From: Millionella massiliensis
Lineage (GTDB): Bacteria; Bacteroidota; Bacteroidia; Bacteroidales; Rikenellaceae
Direction of reading: 5' to 3'
Length of the DNA stretch: 64,000 nucleotides
Assembly: GCF_900104655.1 (NCBI RefSeq)
Contig: NZ_FNWD01000002.1
Span: 2,216,246 to 2,280,245 of the forward strand
Numbering within the stretch: the stretch's first letter is position 1; every line of letters begins with the position of its first letter. The notes under the pieces were generated by a model. That model did not search any database. It had not been told where the DNA came from and saw only the letters and a list, made by a program, of their open reading frames with translations. Both the position numbers and the translations under genes were made by a program. Below are positions 25,691 through 34,740 of the stretch, piece by piece.

Positions 25691-26596
25691 TCAGTGCGAA
25701 CAGTGGGTCAGGCTGCAGGTCTCTCCTGCGGTCTCGAACTCAATGGTAGCATGTTCCGTGCCATTCTCGGCGCAGATGCGGCGAATCTCCGTTTTGAGGC
25801 GGATCTGTTCTTCGCAGCTGGCGGGGCGGGTCAGTACCACGTGCAGCGTGCTGATGTTGTGTTCGCCGTCCAGACTCCACAGGTGCAGGTCGTGGATCGA
25901 GTCGACGCCCGGCAGGGCCGTAATTTCGTCGCGGAGTTTGGCGGGGTCGATCTCTGCGGGGGTGTGTTGCAGCAGCACGCGCAGGGTGGTGCGCAAGTTC
26001 TGGTAGACGTTGTAAAGCACCCAGCAGGAGATGCCGATCGAGAGGATCGGATCGAGGATCGGCAGCTCGACGAAGAGCATCACGACGCTGACCACCAGAA
26101 CGGCCACCCATCCCAGTACGTCTTCCATCATGTGGAGCATCACGGCGCGTTCGCTGATCGAGCCTCCGCGTTTGAGGCGCAGCGCGGCGAATCCGTTGAC
26201 CAGTACGCCGAAGACGGCCAGTGCCAGCATCCCCTGTGCGTGGGGCTCCTGCGGGGTGATGATACGTTCGACGCAGGCCTTGATAATGAAGACGGAGCCG
26301 ACCAGCAGAATGGTGGAGATAAACAGCGCGCCGAGCAGCGAGAAACGTTTGTAGCCGTAGGAGTAGTTGGCGTCGGCCCGGCGTTCGGAGACCTTCTGCA
26401 GACGCCATGCTACGGCCAGCGACAGGCTGTCGCCGAAGTCATGGAAGGCGTCCGAGAGGATGGCGATGCTGTTGGTCCACAGGCCGCCCGCCAGCTCGAC
26501 GATGGCAAACCCAAGGTTGACGAAGAAGGCGACGGCGATGTTGCCGGTCGCGGCATGATGATGGTGGTGGGCGTGATGGGTGTGGTCGTGTGCCAT
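25691..26596 (-). CDS. Cation diffusion facilitator (Zn2+/Co2+/Cd2+ exporter)
   Basis: This 301-residue inner-membrane metal/proton antiporter is of the CzcD/ZitB type. It starts with a His-rich tail (residues 3-14, ten histidines, likely metal-collecting) and has six membrane segments. The transport-site motif SDAFHDFGDSLSLA in TM2 gives HxxxD, and HMMEDVLGWVAV in TM5 gives the second HxxxD-type pair. A cytoplasmic C-terminal domain of about 85 residues has DSIHDLHLWSLDGEH, the dimer metal-binding segment. It ends with another His-containing tail, LTHCSH. Zinc is the most likely main substrate from the HxxxD ligands, but this is inference. Confidence 0.92.
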   Translation of the reverse strand: MAHDHTHHAHHHHHAATGNIAVAFFVNLGFAIVELAGGLWTNSIAILSDAFHDFGDSLSLAVAWRLQKVSERRADANYSYGYKRFSLLGALFISTILLVGSVFIIKACVERIITPQEPHAQGMLALAVFGVLVNGFAALRLKRGGSISERAVMLHMMEDVLGWVAVLVVSVVMLFVELPILDPILSIGISCWVLYNVYQNLRTTLRVLLQHTPAEIDPAKLRDEITALPGVDSIHDLHLWSLDGEHNISTLHVVLTRPASCEEQIRLKTEIRRICAENGTEHATIEFETAGETCSLTHCSH

Positions 26597-26712
26597 GGAA
26601 GAAGCGGGAGTTGAGGGGGTGGCGGGTAGCAGTGGCGGAACTTTGCCCGGGGAGGGTTCAGCGGCCGTGGGGCCCGTTTCCTTCCGGGTGGTAGGGTAGT
26701 GTGGTGAGGCGT

Positions 26713-27807
26713 TTAGCGTATTCCGCGGCGGTTCAGCTCGCGGGTGTAGGCTCGGGCGTTGCGGTTGTGCTCGGAGAGGGTCCGGGCAAAGGCATGCTGG
26801 CCCGAAAAGTCGGCTTTGGCGCAGAAGTAGAGGTAATCGTGCCTGTTGTCTTCGTCGGCGTAGGCCAGGGTGGCGTCCAGTGCCGAGATCGGCGGAATGC
26901 AGATTGGTCCGGGGGGTAGGCCGGCGTATTTGTAGGTGTTGTAGGGCGAGTCGTACGCCAGGTGACGCTTCAGGATTCGGCGCAGCGAGGTGTTGCCCAT
27001 GGCGAATTTGACGGTCGGGTCGGCCTGTAGCGGAATTCCGGCCCGCAGACGATTGATGTAGACGCCGGCCACCTGGGTCATCTCGCCTTTGAACTTCGTC
27101 TCTTCGATCACGATCGAGGCGATCGTGGAGATCTCTTCCGGTGTGAATCCCAGTTCTTCGGCCTGATCCAGCCGGTCGCCGTCCCAGAAGCGGTCGTGCT
27201 CCTTCTTCATTCGCTCCACAAACTCCTTGGGAGTCATGGTCCAGTACACTTCGTAGGTGTTCGGGATGAAGAGCGACGGGAAGGTCGCTTTGGTAAGTCC
27301 CGTACTGCGGATCACCTCGTCGTCCGTCAGCACCCGGAGCACTTCGTCCGAATCGGCCTCGATGTATTTCGATACGACTTCGGCCAGGCGTTCCATCGAC
27401 CGGATGTTGTTAAAGGTCAGCCGGACGGGGGTCTGACGACCGTAGTAGAACTTGGCCTGTGCGGTGCGGTACGACGAACCGGCCCGAAGGGTATAGTTCC
27501 CGGCTTGCACGCTGTCCATCTCGTGGGCGCGGGCGTAGGAGTTCCAAGCGCGGAGGTTCTTGAGGTAACCGCTGTCGATCAGCATTTGGCTCAACTCGTC
27601 GAAGGTGGTGCCGGTGTGCACCTGGATCGTGCCGTCGCGGAGAATGGCGCTGCCGAAACGGTAGTCGTACTGTTTCCACAGGATCGCGCCGCCGATGACG
27701 ACCACGATCAGACCCAGCGAGGCGAGAATCGCGATGCCGCGTTTGGTCAGTTTGAAGCGTTTTCGGGTTGTGGAGGCCTTTCTGCGGGTGGATTTGGTTT
27801 TTGTCAT
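26713..27807 (-). CDS. mltG: Endolytic murein transglycosylase MltG
   Basis: This 364-residue YceG-family protein cuts nascent glycan strands at the inner membrane and sets their length. A Lys/Arg-rich cytoplasmic tail is followed by one membrane helix (about residues 26-46, GIAILASLGLIVVVIGGAI) and then a LysM-like domain. The catalytic YceG domain has FTPEEISTIASIVIEETKF with the catalytic glutamate in EETK, GVYINRLRAGIPLQADPTV, and SPYNTYKYAGLPPGPICIP. The start at 27807 is chosen because it directly opens the basic tail; a start 10 codons upstream overlaps the promoter box. Confidence 0.94.
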   Translation of the reverse strand: MTKTKSTRRKASTTRKRFKLTKRGIAILASLGLIVVVIGGAILWKQYDYRFGSAILRDGTIQVHTGTTFDELSQMLIDSGYLKNLRAWNSYARAHEMDSVQAGNYTLRAGSSYRTAQAKFYYGRQTPVRLTFNNIRSMERLAEVVSKYIEADSDEVLRVLTDDEVIRSTGLTKATFPSLFIPNTYEVYWTMTPKEFVERMKKEHDRFWDGDRLDQAEELGFTPEEISTIASIVIEETKFKGEMTQVAGVYINRLRAGIPLQADPTVKFAMGNTSLRRILKRHLAYDSPYNTYKYAGLPPGPICIPPISALDATLAYADEDNRHDYLYFCAKADFSGQHAFARTLSEHNRNARAYTRELNRRGIR

Positions 27808-27834
27808 GTTCGGGATGTGGCTGTTTTGCAGTGT

Positions 27835-27842
27835 CAAAGGTA
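27835..27842 (-). promoter_or_regulatory. Candidate -7 box for mltG
   Basis: Minus strand TACCTTTG, an exact TAnnTTTG match about 28 bases before the mltG start. Confidence 0.55.
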
Positions 27843-27894
27843 CTCAAAAATCGAAAATCGACTCCGGAGGGTTGGCCGAATCGGGAAAAAGGTT

Positions 27895-27902
27895 TACTTT
27901 TG
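27895..27902 (+). promoter_or_regulatory. Candidate -7 box for the SRP RNA gene
   Basis: TACTTTTG fits TAnnTTTG and ends 4 bases before the RNA 5' end. A TTGG -33-like element lies about 19-20 bases upstream. Confidence 0.6.
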
Positions 27903-27906
27903 TGCC

Positions 27907-28006
27907 GTGGGTAAGTCTTGTACGACCAGCTCCTGCTGAATCCCCCAGGGCCGGAAGGCAGCAAGGGTAGGTGGTTGTAGCGGTGCGATGCAAGTAGCTT
28001 ACCCAC
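27907..28006 (+). ncRNA. ffs: Signal recognition particle RNA (4.5S type)
   Basis: About 100 bases fold into one long hairpin: the 5' end gtgggtaag pairs with the 3' end cttacccac, and the apical part contains the domain IV core ggccggaaggcagcaagggt, with the GGAA tetraloop and the conserved asymmetric loop that bind Ffh. A T-run follows immediately. The RNA guides membrane proteins to the translocon together with Ffh. Confidence 0.93.
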
Positions 28007-28179
28007 TTTTTTTGTCTCTGTTCGATCCGTTCCGAAAGAAGAGAGGCGGGTTCGTTCCGAAGCCCGATGTCACGGAGGAGAGTTGCTCGCGGGGCGTTCC
28101 CGCCCGATGAAAATATCTGTATTTGGTGGCTTTGGGATCGTTTCTGAAATAGTCTCCTTTTGAGAGATTTCATCTTTAA

Positions 28180-28500
28180 GATAATAGTTTCTTGATTAGG
28201 CCTGATTTTCCGCATAATGAGGTGGAAATCATTACTTCGTACGAGACGTTGGTTTTCGGATTCGGCTCCATGACCTCCACGAACGACCGGATATACGCCG
28301 CTTATACCGGTTCTACGGATCCCAAAGGGATGAAGTATATTGCCGTTTTTGACTGGAATAGTCGGTTGAAGAAATTGTATAAAACGGATTACCGTATACG
28401 CGCGCTCTGTGTTGACCCTGCTGATGAAAGAACACTTTATGCGGTCATGCGTGATGATGACGGAGAGTATTGCCTGCTCCGCTACGACCTGCCCGAATAG
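28180..28500 (+). pseudogene. Remnant of a BF3164/TolB-like six-bladed propeller lipoprotein
   Basis: About 100 codons are open here without a start or signal peptide; a TAA precedes them at about 28177. The sequence looks like the last two blades of a Bacteroidetes six-bladed beta-propeller protein: FGFGSMTSTNDRIYAAYTG, then KYIAVFDWNSRLKKLYKTDYRIRALCVD and the closing YAVMRDDDGEYCLLRYDL. Whole family members have over 300 residues with a lipobox. Composition is more AT-rich than the neighbours. It seems to be a decayed gene end left between ffs and the threonylcarbamoyl-AMP synthase gene; a short independent protein is less likely. Confidence 0.6.
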
Positions 28501-28541
28501 TGCTGCGAGAATCGGAATCCCGGATCCTCCGATCGGAATCT

Positions 28542-28576
28542 GCCCCCTGCGCGTTTTTCGTGCAGGGGCTTTTTTT
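28542..28576 (+). terminator. Intrinsic terminator before the threonylcarbamoyl-AMP synthase gene
   Basis: Arms gccccctgc and gcaggggc (with a wobble) are followed by TTTTTTT. Confidence 0.8.
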
Positions 28577-28607
28577 CGGCAGTGTATGTTCCCCCGGCAA
28601 AAAATCA

Positions 28608-28615
28608 TACCTTTG
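28608..28615 (+). promoter_or_regulatory. Candidate -7 box almost at the start codon
   Basis: TACCTTTG is an exact TAnnTTTG match ending 4 bases before the ATG at 28620. A transcript starting from it would have essentially no 5' leader. No good -33 element is seen. Confidence 0.45.
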
Positions 28616-28619
28616 TAAC

Positions 28620-29234
28620 ATGATAATCAAGTTATATCCCGAAAACCCCAACGAGCGCACCGTTCGACAAGTCGTCGACCTGCTGCGTCGCGGCGGGGTG
28701 ATCGTCTATCCCACCGACACGGTCTATGCCCTCGGTTGCGCCCTCGACCAGCCCAAAGCCATCGAACGGCTCCGTTCGATCCGCGGCGGGAAAGACTCTT
28801 CCGAGATGTCCATCGTCTGCTCCGACATCTCCGAAGTGGCCGAATATGCCCGTGTGGACAACCTGGTCTTCAAACTGCTCAAGCACAACCTGCCCGGTCC
28901 GTTTACCTTCATTCTGCCCGCCTCGTCGAAAATCTCGGACAAGGTGATGGTCGGTCGTAAAACGGTCGGAATCCGCATCCCCGACAACTCCATCGCCCGC
29001 GCCATCGTCGAAGCGCTCGGCGAGCCGCTGGTGACCACCTCCGTGCGTACCGACGACGTCGGCGACGAGGTGGAATACATCACCGATCCCGAACTGATCC
29101 ACGAACGCTACGCCGCTGTGGATGCCGTGGTGGATGGCGGCATGGGCGACAATTTTGCCTCGACGGTGGTCGACTGCACCACCAGCGGCGAGGTGGAGAT
29201 CCTCCGTCAGGGACGATCGGAACTCGAATTTTGA
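28620..29234 (+). CDS. L-threonylcarbamoyladenylate synthase (YrdC/Sua5/YciO family)
   Basis: This 204-residue protein resembles the enzyme that makes threonylcarbamoyl-AMP from threonine, bicarbonate and ATP for the t6A37 modification of ANN-decoding tRNAs. The fold's conserved GGVIVYPTDTVYALGC, LPGPFTFILPASSK and GRKTVGIRIPDN segments are all present, as is the C-terminal TSGEVEILRQG. Length fits the YrdC/YciO single-domain form; YciO paralogues look similar, so the exact role is slightly uncertain. It is followed 10 bases later by the DUF4199 gene. Confidence 0.88.
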   Translation: MIIKLYPENPNERTVRQVVDLLRRGGVIVYPTDTVYALGCALDQPKAIERLRSIRGGKDSSEMSIVCSDISEVAEYARVDNLVFKLLKHNLPGPFTFILPASSKISDKVMVGRKTVGIRIPDNSIARAIVEALGEPLVTTSVRTDDVGDEVEYITDPELIHERYAAVDAVVDGGMGDNFASTVVDCTTSGEVEILRQGRSELEF

Positions 29235-29244
29235 TACCCCCGCC

Positions 29245-29808
29245 ATGGACGAAAAACAACGCAAACAGAAATTCAGAACCGAACTGCTTACGGCCGGAAT
29301 GGTGTTGGGGCTGGCCCTGTTCGCCGTTATGGCCCTTCAGTACCTGCTGCACGATGCAGGCCCGCTACTCGCCACGATCCTTTCGTTCGCCAACTTCGGT
29401 GTGATTGTGGCCGTACTTATTATATACGGACGCCGTGCGGCGGCGCTCTGTCCGCCCGACCCCGCGACGCGTCCCAACGGATTCAGCTACGGACGTGCTT
29501 TCGGATTCTCGCTCCTGGTGTCGCTGCTCAGCGGCATCGTTTACGGGGCAGGATACTACCTGCTGGTCGAAGTGGTCGATCCGCAGTACTTTGCCGAAGC
29601 CATGAAGCGCGTGGCCGAGGCTTATGTCTCTTCCGGCATGATGACGGCCGAGCAGGTACAGGCCGGAATGGCCCTGATGCACAACCTCTTTGTCGTGATC
29701 TTCGCCAACATGATCGCCATGCTGTTCCAGGGTGGATTCATCGCCCTGTTCACATCGGCCATCGTCCGCTACCGAAAACCCTACAATCCGCTGCCACCGT
29801 TGCAGTAA
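29245..29808 (+). CDS. DUF4199 membrane protein
   Basis: This 187-residue protein has four predicted membrane helices (about residues 14-32, 42-60, 84-106 and 147-172), separated by a hydrophilic loop of about 40 residues. It begins MDEKQRKQKFRTELL and matches the layout of the Bacteroidetes family DUF4199, of unknown function. The start at 29245 avoids overlap with the upstream gene. Its downstream neighbour in the same direction is a GT2 glycosyltransferase, an arrangement I regard as suggestive of membrane-linked envelope function but no more. Confidence 0.78.
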   Translation: MDEKQRKQKFRTELLTAGMVLGLALFAVMALQYLLHDAGPLLATILSFANFGVIVAVLIIYGRRAAALCPPDPATRPNGFSYGRAFGFSLLVSLLSGIVYGAGYYLLVEVVDPQYFAEAMKRVAEAYVSSGMMTAEQVQAGMALMHNLFVVIFANMIAMLFQGGFIALFTSAIVRYRKPYNPLPPLQ

Positions 29809-29834
29809 TACCGTCGTGGCCCGAGGGGTACGTA

Positions 29835-29960
29835 ACGGGGGCGAGAGAGGTAGGAAAAGTCAGAGAGAAGGCGAGGAAAAGTGAAGTGGTGAGAAGAAGA
29901 GCGGAAGAGAGAAAAGGGGAGTGGAAAGAGGGGAGAGGAGAACAGGCAAAAAGATGTGTG
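29835..29960 (+). repeat. Purine-rich tract upstream of the glycosyltransferase gene
   Basis: About 125 bases are overwhelmingly A and G on the plus strand (runs such as gagaagaagagcggaagaga), with a less extreme gaggag/gagag continuation to about 30065. It contains no recognisable gene and lies between the DUF4199 stop and the glycosyltransferase start. Confidence 0.7.
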
Positions 29961-30101
29961 GACCGCAATCTGGTCGAGGAGAAACCAGAGAGTCGCCCGA
30001 AGGTGCGGCCCGATCGAAGAGAAAACCTGAGAGGCGCCCGAGGCGATAGCCGGCCGAGGAGGGAAAGGTGTGGGGCAAATGGAATCGTAATTTAATTGGA
30101 C

Positions 30102-31049
30102 ATGGAAATTTCGCTTGTCATTCCCGTATATAATGAAGAGGAGTCGCTGACCCCTCTGATGGAGTGGATCTTCCGCGTGATGGAGGCCAACCGTTTCAGC
30201 TACGAAGTGATTTTCGTGGACGACGGCTCGACCGATGCCTCGTGGGATGTTATCACCCGCCTCAAAGAGCGTTACCCGGTGATTCGGGGTATCCGGTTCC
30301 GTCGCAACTACGGCAAGTCGCCTGCCCTCTACTGCGGGTTCGATGCCGCCGAAGGCGACGTGGTCATCACGATGGATGCGGACATGCAGGATTCGCCCGA
30401 CGAAATTCCCGAACTCTACCGTATGGTGACCCACGACGGGTACGATCTGGTGTCGGGCTGGAAGCAGAAACGCTATGACCCGCTCGGAAAAACCCTCCCC
30501 TCCAAATTCTTCAACCTCACGGCGCGGGTGACCAGCGGGATCAAACTCCACGACTTCAACTGCGGTCTCAAGGCCTATAAGAAAAAGGTGGTTAAGTCGA
30601 TCGAGGTTTACGGCGAGATGCACCGCTTTATCCCCATCCTGGCCAAGCAGGCCGGATTCAAACGCATCGGCGAGAAGGTCGTACAGCACCGCGCCCGTCA
30701 GTTCGGCGTTTCCAAATTCGGATGGGAACGCATGATCAAAGGGTATATCGACCTGCTGACCGTGCTCTTTATGACCCGCTTCGGCCGCCGTCCGATGTAT
30801 ATCTTCGGGGGAATCGGCACGCTGATGTTTCTGGTCGGTGCCGTTATCACCGTCTATCTGATCGTGAAGAAGCTGACCCTTCAGGCCGACGGACTTCCGC
30901 TGCGTCCCGTCACCGAGCAGCCCCTCTTCTACATCGCCCTGCTGGCCGTAGGATTGGGCGTGCAGACCTTTCTGGCCGGTTTCCTGGGTGAGATGGTCAA
31001 TCGTTCGGCTCCCGAACGTAACCGCTACCTGGTCGACGAACGATTGTAA
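30102..31049 (+). CDS. Family 2 glycosyltransferase, GtrB/dolichol-phosphate-mannose-synthase type
   Basis: This 315-residue enzyme probably transfers a sugar from a nucleotide sugar to a polyprenyl phosphate. The GT-A domain starts at once (MEISLVIPVYNEEESL). The nucleotide-binding VDDGSTD and the DADMQDSPDE metal site are present, with HRFIPILAKQAG and RQFGVSKFGWERM acceptor-site segments. Two C-terminal membrane helices (about residues 232-257 and 270-292) anchor it. Such enzymes feed O-antigen or lipid modification, usually with a flippase that is not seen here. The start at ATG 30102 is preferred over a TTG two codons upstream. Confidence 0.9.
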   Translation: MEISLVIPVYNEEESLTPLMEWIFRVMEANRFSYEVIFVDDGSTDASWDVITRLKERYPVIRGIRFRRNYGKSPALYCGFDAAEGDVVITMDADMQDSPDEIPELYRMVTHDGYDLVSGWKQKRYDPLGKTLPSKFFNLTARVTSGIKLHDFNCGLKAYKKKVVKSIEVYGEMHRFIPILAKQAGFKRIGEKVVQHRARQFGVSKFGWERMIKGYIDLLTVLFMTRFGRRPMYIFGGIGTLMFLVGAVITVYLIVKKLTLQADGLPLRPVTEQPLFYIALLAVGLGVQTFLAGFLGEMVNRSAPERNRYLVDERL

Positions 31050-31095
31050 GCAAAATCGGACGGTCAGGTCAGAATCCGGGTGCAAAAAATTGTAA

Positions 31096-32220
<1,125 letters not shown>

Positions 32221-32245
32221 TCTTCCCACGGTAGACCAATACGGA

Positions 32246-32285
32246 AGAGGCCGGCATCCCTATCGGGTGCCGGCCTCTCTTTTTG
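32246..32285 (+). terminator. Intrinsic terminator of gap
   Basis: Arms gaggccggca and tgccggcctc pair with a short loop, followed by TCTTTTTG. Confidence 0.88.
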
Positions 32286-32392
32286 TGTGCGACCGATTCG
32301 CTCGTGAGTCGAGCGCGGGTTGCACGATACGTGATGTCGCAGTGGTGTGCGGACTGGTTCAGGAGCAGAAATGCTTCATAGGCAGATACGGG

Positions 32393-32875
32393 TTACTCTT
32401 GGTAAATCAGTACCGATGCATAAACGGCCACCCCCTCTTCGCGTCCGGTGAACCCCAGTCGTTCCGTGGTCGTCGCCTTGATCGAGATGTCTTCCGGAGC
32501 TACGCCCAGGATTGGAGCCAACGCTTCCTGCATGGAACTGATGTAAGGCCGCAACTTCGGAGCCTGGGCCAGTACCGTACAGTCGACGTTACCTATAAGG
32601 TATCCCTTTTCGTGCACCATGTCGACACACTTTTGGAGTAGGATTTTGCTGTCTATCCCTCTGTATTCCGGTGCTTTATCCGGGAAATGGTAGCCAATGT
32701 CGCCCAGTGCGAGCGAACCGAGCAGAGCGTCACACAGTGCGTGGATCAGTACGTCTCCGTCCGAGTGAGCTATGAAGCCTTTATTATGTTCAATGTGAAT
32801 GCCGCCTAACCACATCGGCAAACCTTTGGCCAGAGCGTGTACATCGTAGCCACTTCCAATACGTACCTTTTTCAT
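32393..32875 (-). CDS. ispF: 2-C-methyl-D-erythritol 2,4-cyclodiphosphate synthase
   Basis: This enzyme of the MEP isoprenoid pathway forms the cyclic diphosphate from CDP-methylerythritol phosphate; 160 residues, normal length. The metal ligands are Asp11 and His13 in GSGYDVHAL and the histidine in LIHALCDALLG. The C-terminal KATTTERLGFTGREEG holds the conserved phosphate- and CMP-site residues. It stands alone and is divergent from pepD. The short gap of about 107 bases between them must contain both promoters. Confidence 0.96.
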   Translation of the reverse strand: MKKVRIGSGYDVHALAKGLPMWLGGIHIEHNKGFIAHSDGDVLIHALCDALLGSLALGDIGYHFPDKAPEYRGIDSKILLQKCVDMVHEKGYLIGNVDCTVLAQAPKLRPYISSMQEALAPILGVAPEDISIKATTTERLGFTGREEGVAVYASVLIYQE

Positions 32876-32982
32876 TTTTTGTAATTTTAAGATTCGTAAA
32901 ACTCCCCTTTCGGAAAGCGCCGCATTGGGGCGACTGAAAGCGGAGGTGAACTTGGACGATTAAAGTTAATAAAAAAATAAAC

Positions 32983-34443
32983 ATGAAACAGCTAACTGAA
33001 CTTGAACCTCAGATCGTTTGGCGAATTTTTGAACAAATTACGCACGTTCCTCGCCCGTCGAAAAAGGAGTCGAAAATCCGTGCCTTTATCGAGCAGTTTG
33101 CAAGAGATAACGGCCTGGAGTGTCGCAGTGACGCAAAGGGGAATATCGTAATCGTGCGCCCGGCGGCTCCCGGCAGAGAAGGGGAACCGGCTCTGATCCT
33201 GCAAAGTCATATGGACATGGTTTGCGAAAAGAATGCCGACGTGGTGATCGACTTCGAAAATGATCCGATTCAGGCCTATGTGGACGAAGGTTGGGTGAAA
33301 GCTCGCGGTACGACTCTTGGGGCTGATTGTGGCATTGGGATGGCCCTGCAAATGGCCGTACTGGTCGACCCTGAACTGCATTGTCCTCGTCTTGAAGCAC
33401 TCTTCACGGTCGATGAGGAGCAGGGGCTGACGGGTGCGATGAATCTCGGCGAGGGAATGTTGACCGGTAACCGGATGATTAATCTCGATTCCGAAGATGA
33501 AGGCGAAATCTTTATCGGTTGTGCCGGCGGGATTGATACCATTGCTACATTGAATTACACTCCCGAACGGTTGCAAGATAAGGAACGTTATCGCTCTTAT
33601 CATATAAAGGTGTCGGGGCTTCACGGAGGCCATTCCGGTGACGATATCGAAAAGGGTTTTGCCAATTCGAACAAACTGCTGACCCGTGTGCTGTGGAATC
33701 TGGACAGGACGTGTGGCATGCGTTTGGTGAAGTTCGACGGGGGTAACCTTCGTAATGCCATCCCGCGTGAGGCAGAGGCGATTGTAGCCCTTCCTGATGG
33801 GCAAATCGCGGCGGCTGAAGCGTTGTTCCGGAAGTTGGCGGATGAGATGAAAGACGAGTTTAAGCACACCGAAACATCGATCTCAATGACGTTCGAAGCG
33901 AGTGACGCAGATGTTGATTCAGTGCTCCCGTCCGAGGTGCAGCGTCGTCTGTTGGATGTCTTGTACGCGGCTCCTCACGGTGTTATGGCCATGAGTTTTG
34001 CAATTCCCGGACTGGTTGAGACTTCGACCAATCTGGCCTCCGTTAAGATACCTGAGGCGGGTAAAATTGTCATTACCACCTCGCAACGCAGTTCGGTCGA
34101 GAGTGCCAAACGCGATATTGCCGACCGTGTTGCGGCCCATTTTGCGTTGGCCGGTGCAGAGGTGGTGCATTCGGACGGTTATCCCGGCTGGGCGCCGAAT
34201 CCTGATTCTCCGCTGGTGCGCCGCTCTGCTCAGATTTATAAAGAGATGTTTGGCAATGAACCGAAAGTCAAGGCGATACATGCCGGTCTTGAATGTGGGC
34301 TTTTCCTGTTGCGGTATCCGCATCTGGATATGATCTCTACGGGACCGACGCTTCGCGGCGTGCATTCGCCGGCCGAACGAGTGGATATTGCCAGTGTGGC
34401 TAAAGTTTGGGCCTATCTGAAGCGTCTGGTGGAAGAGGCGTAA
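32983..34443 (+). CDS. pepD: Aminoacyl-histidine dipeptidase (beta-alanyl-histidine dipeptidase)
   Basis: This 486-residue M20C-type cytosolic metallodipeptidase cleaves Xaa-His and many other dipeptides. Two-zinc-site motifs are SHMDMVCEKN, GADCGIGMA, VDEEQGLTGA and NLDSEDEGEIFIG. The lid domain starts with SGLHGGHSGDDIEKG, and the C-terminal catalytic part has HAGLECGLF and GPTLRGVHSPAERV. Length and motif order match PepD of E. coli. The gene is monocistronic and precedes the shufflon-like locus. Confidence 0.94.
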   Translation: MKQLTELEPQIVWRIFEQITHVPRPSKKESKIRAFIEQFARDNGLECRSDAKGNIVIVRPAAPGREGEPALILQSHMDMVCEKNADVVIDFENDPIQAYVDEGWVKARGTTLGADCGIGMALQMAVLVDPELHCPRLEALFTVDEEQGLTGAMNLGEGMLTGNRMINLDSEDEGEIFIGCAGGIDTIATLNYTPERLQDKERYRSYHIKVSGLHGGHSGDDIEKGFANSNKLLTRVLWNLDRTCGMRLVKFDGGNLRNAIPREAEAIVALPDGQIAAAEALFRKLADEMKDEFKHTETSISMTFEASDADVDSVLPSEVQRRLLDVLYAAPHGVMAMSFAIPGLVETSTNLASVKIPEAGKIVITTSQRSSVESAKRDIADRVAAHFALAGAEVVHSDGYPGWAPNPDSPLVRRSAQIYKEMFGNEPKVKAIHAGLECGLFLLRYPHLDMISTGPTLRGVHSPAERVDIASVAKVWAYLKRLVEEA

Positions 34444-34740
34444 GAATTCATATTTATAAATAAAAATTTATGTCGGGCGGGACATCGGACAGATGTTTCC
34501 GCCCGCATTGCAGCCGGTTGAACCATAATAAATTAGGTTAGTAAAATTATTTATTAATGTCAGATGCGTCAATAGTGGGGCCATTTAACCCTAAGGTACT
34601 GTGGGGAATAAAACGCAAAATTCGAGCGAAAAAGTTTTTTTATCTCGCGAGAGAGTCCTATATTTGTCCTTAGTTAGGGGTGGATCCTAATGGGAACTCA
34701 AGTAAAACAATATTAACCCTTTTCACTTAAATGCTTTTAT
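34444..34740. other. Intergenic region upstream of the expressed susC
   Basis: These 297 bases are AT-rich. A hairpin at about 34474-34505 (cgggcggg / ccgcccg) may terminate pepD, though its T-run is poor. The right end carries the susC promoter. No gene is seen. Confidence 0.55.
34659..34666 (+). promoter_or_regulatory. Single promoter of the expressed susC-susD unit
   Basis: TATATTTG is an exact TAnnTTTG -7 match; a T-run that could act as the -33 element lies about 18-20 bases upstream. It leaves a leader of about 70 bases before the ATG at 34741. This is the only cassette in the locus with such a promoter plus a signal peptide. Confidence 0.65.
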
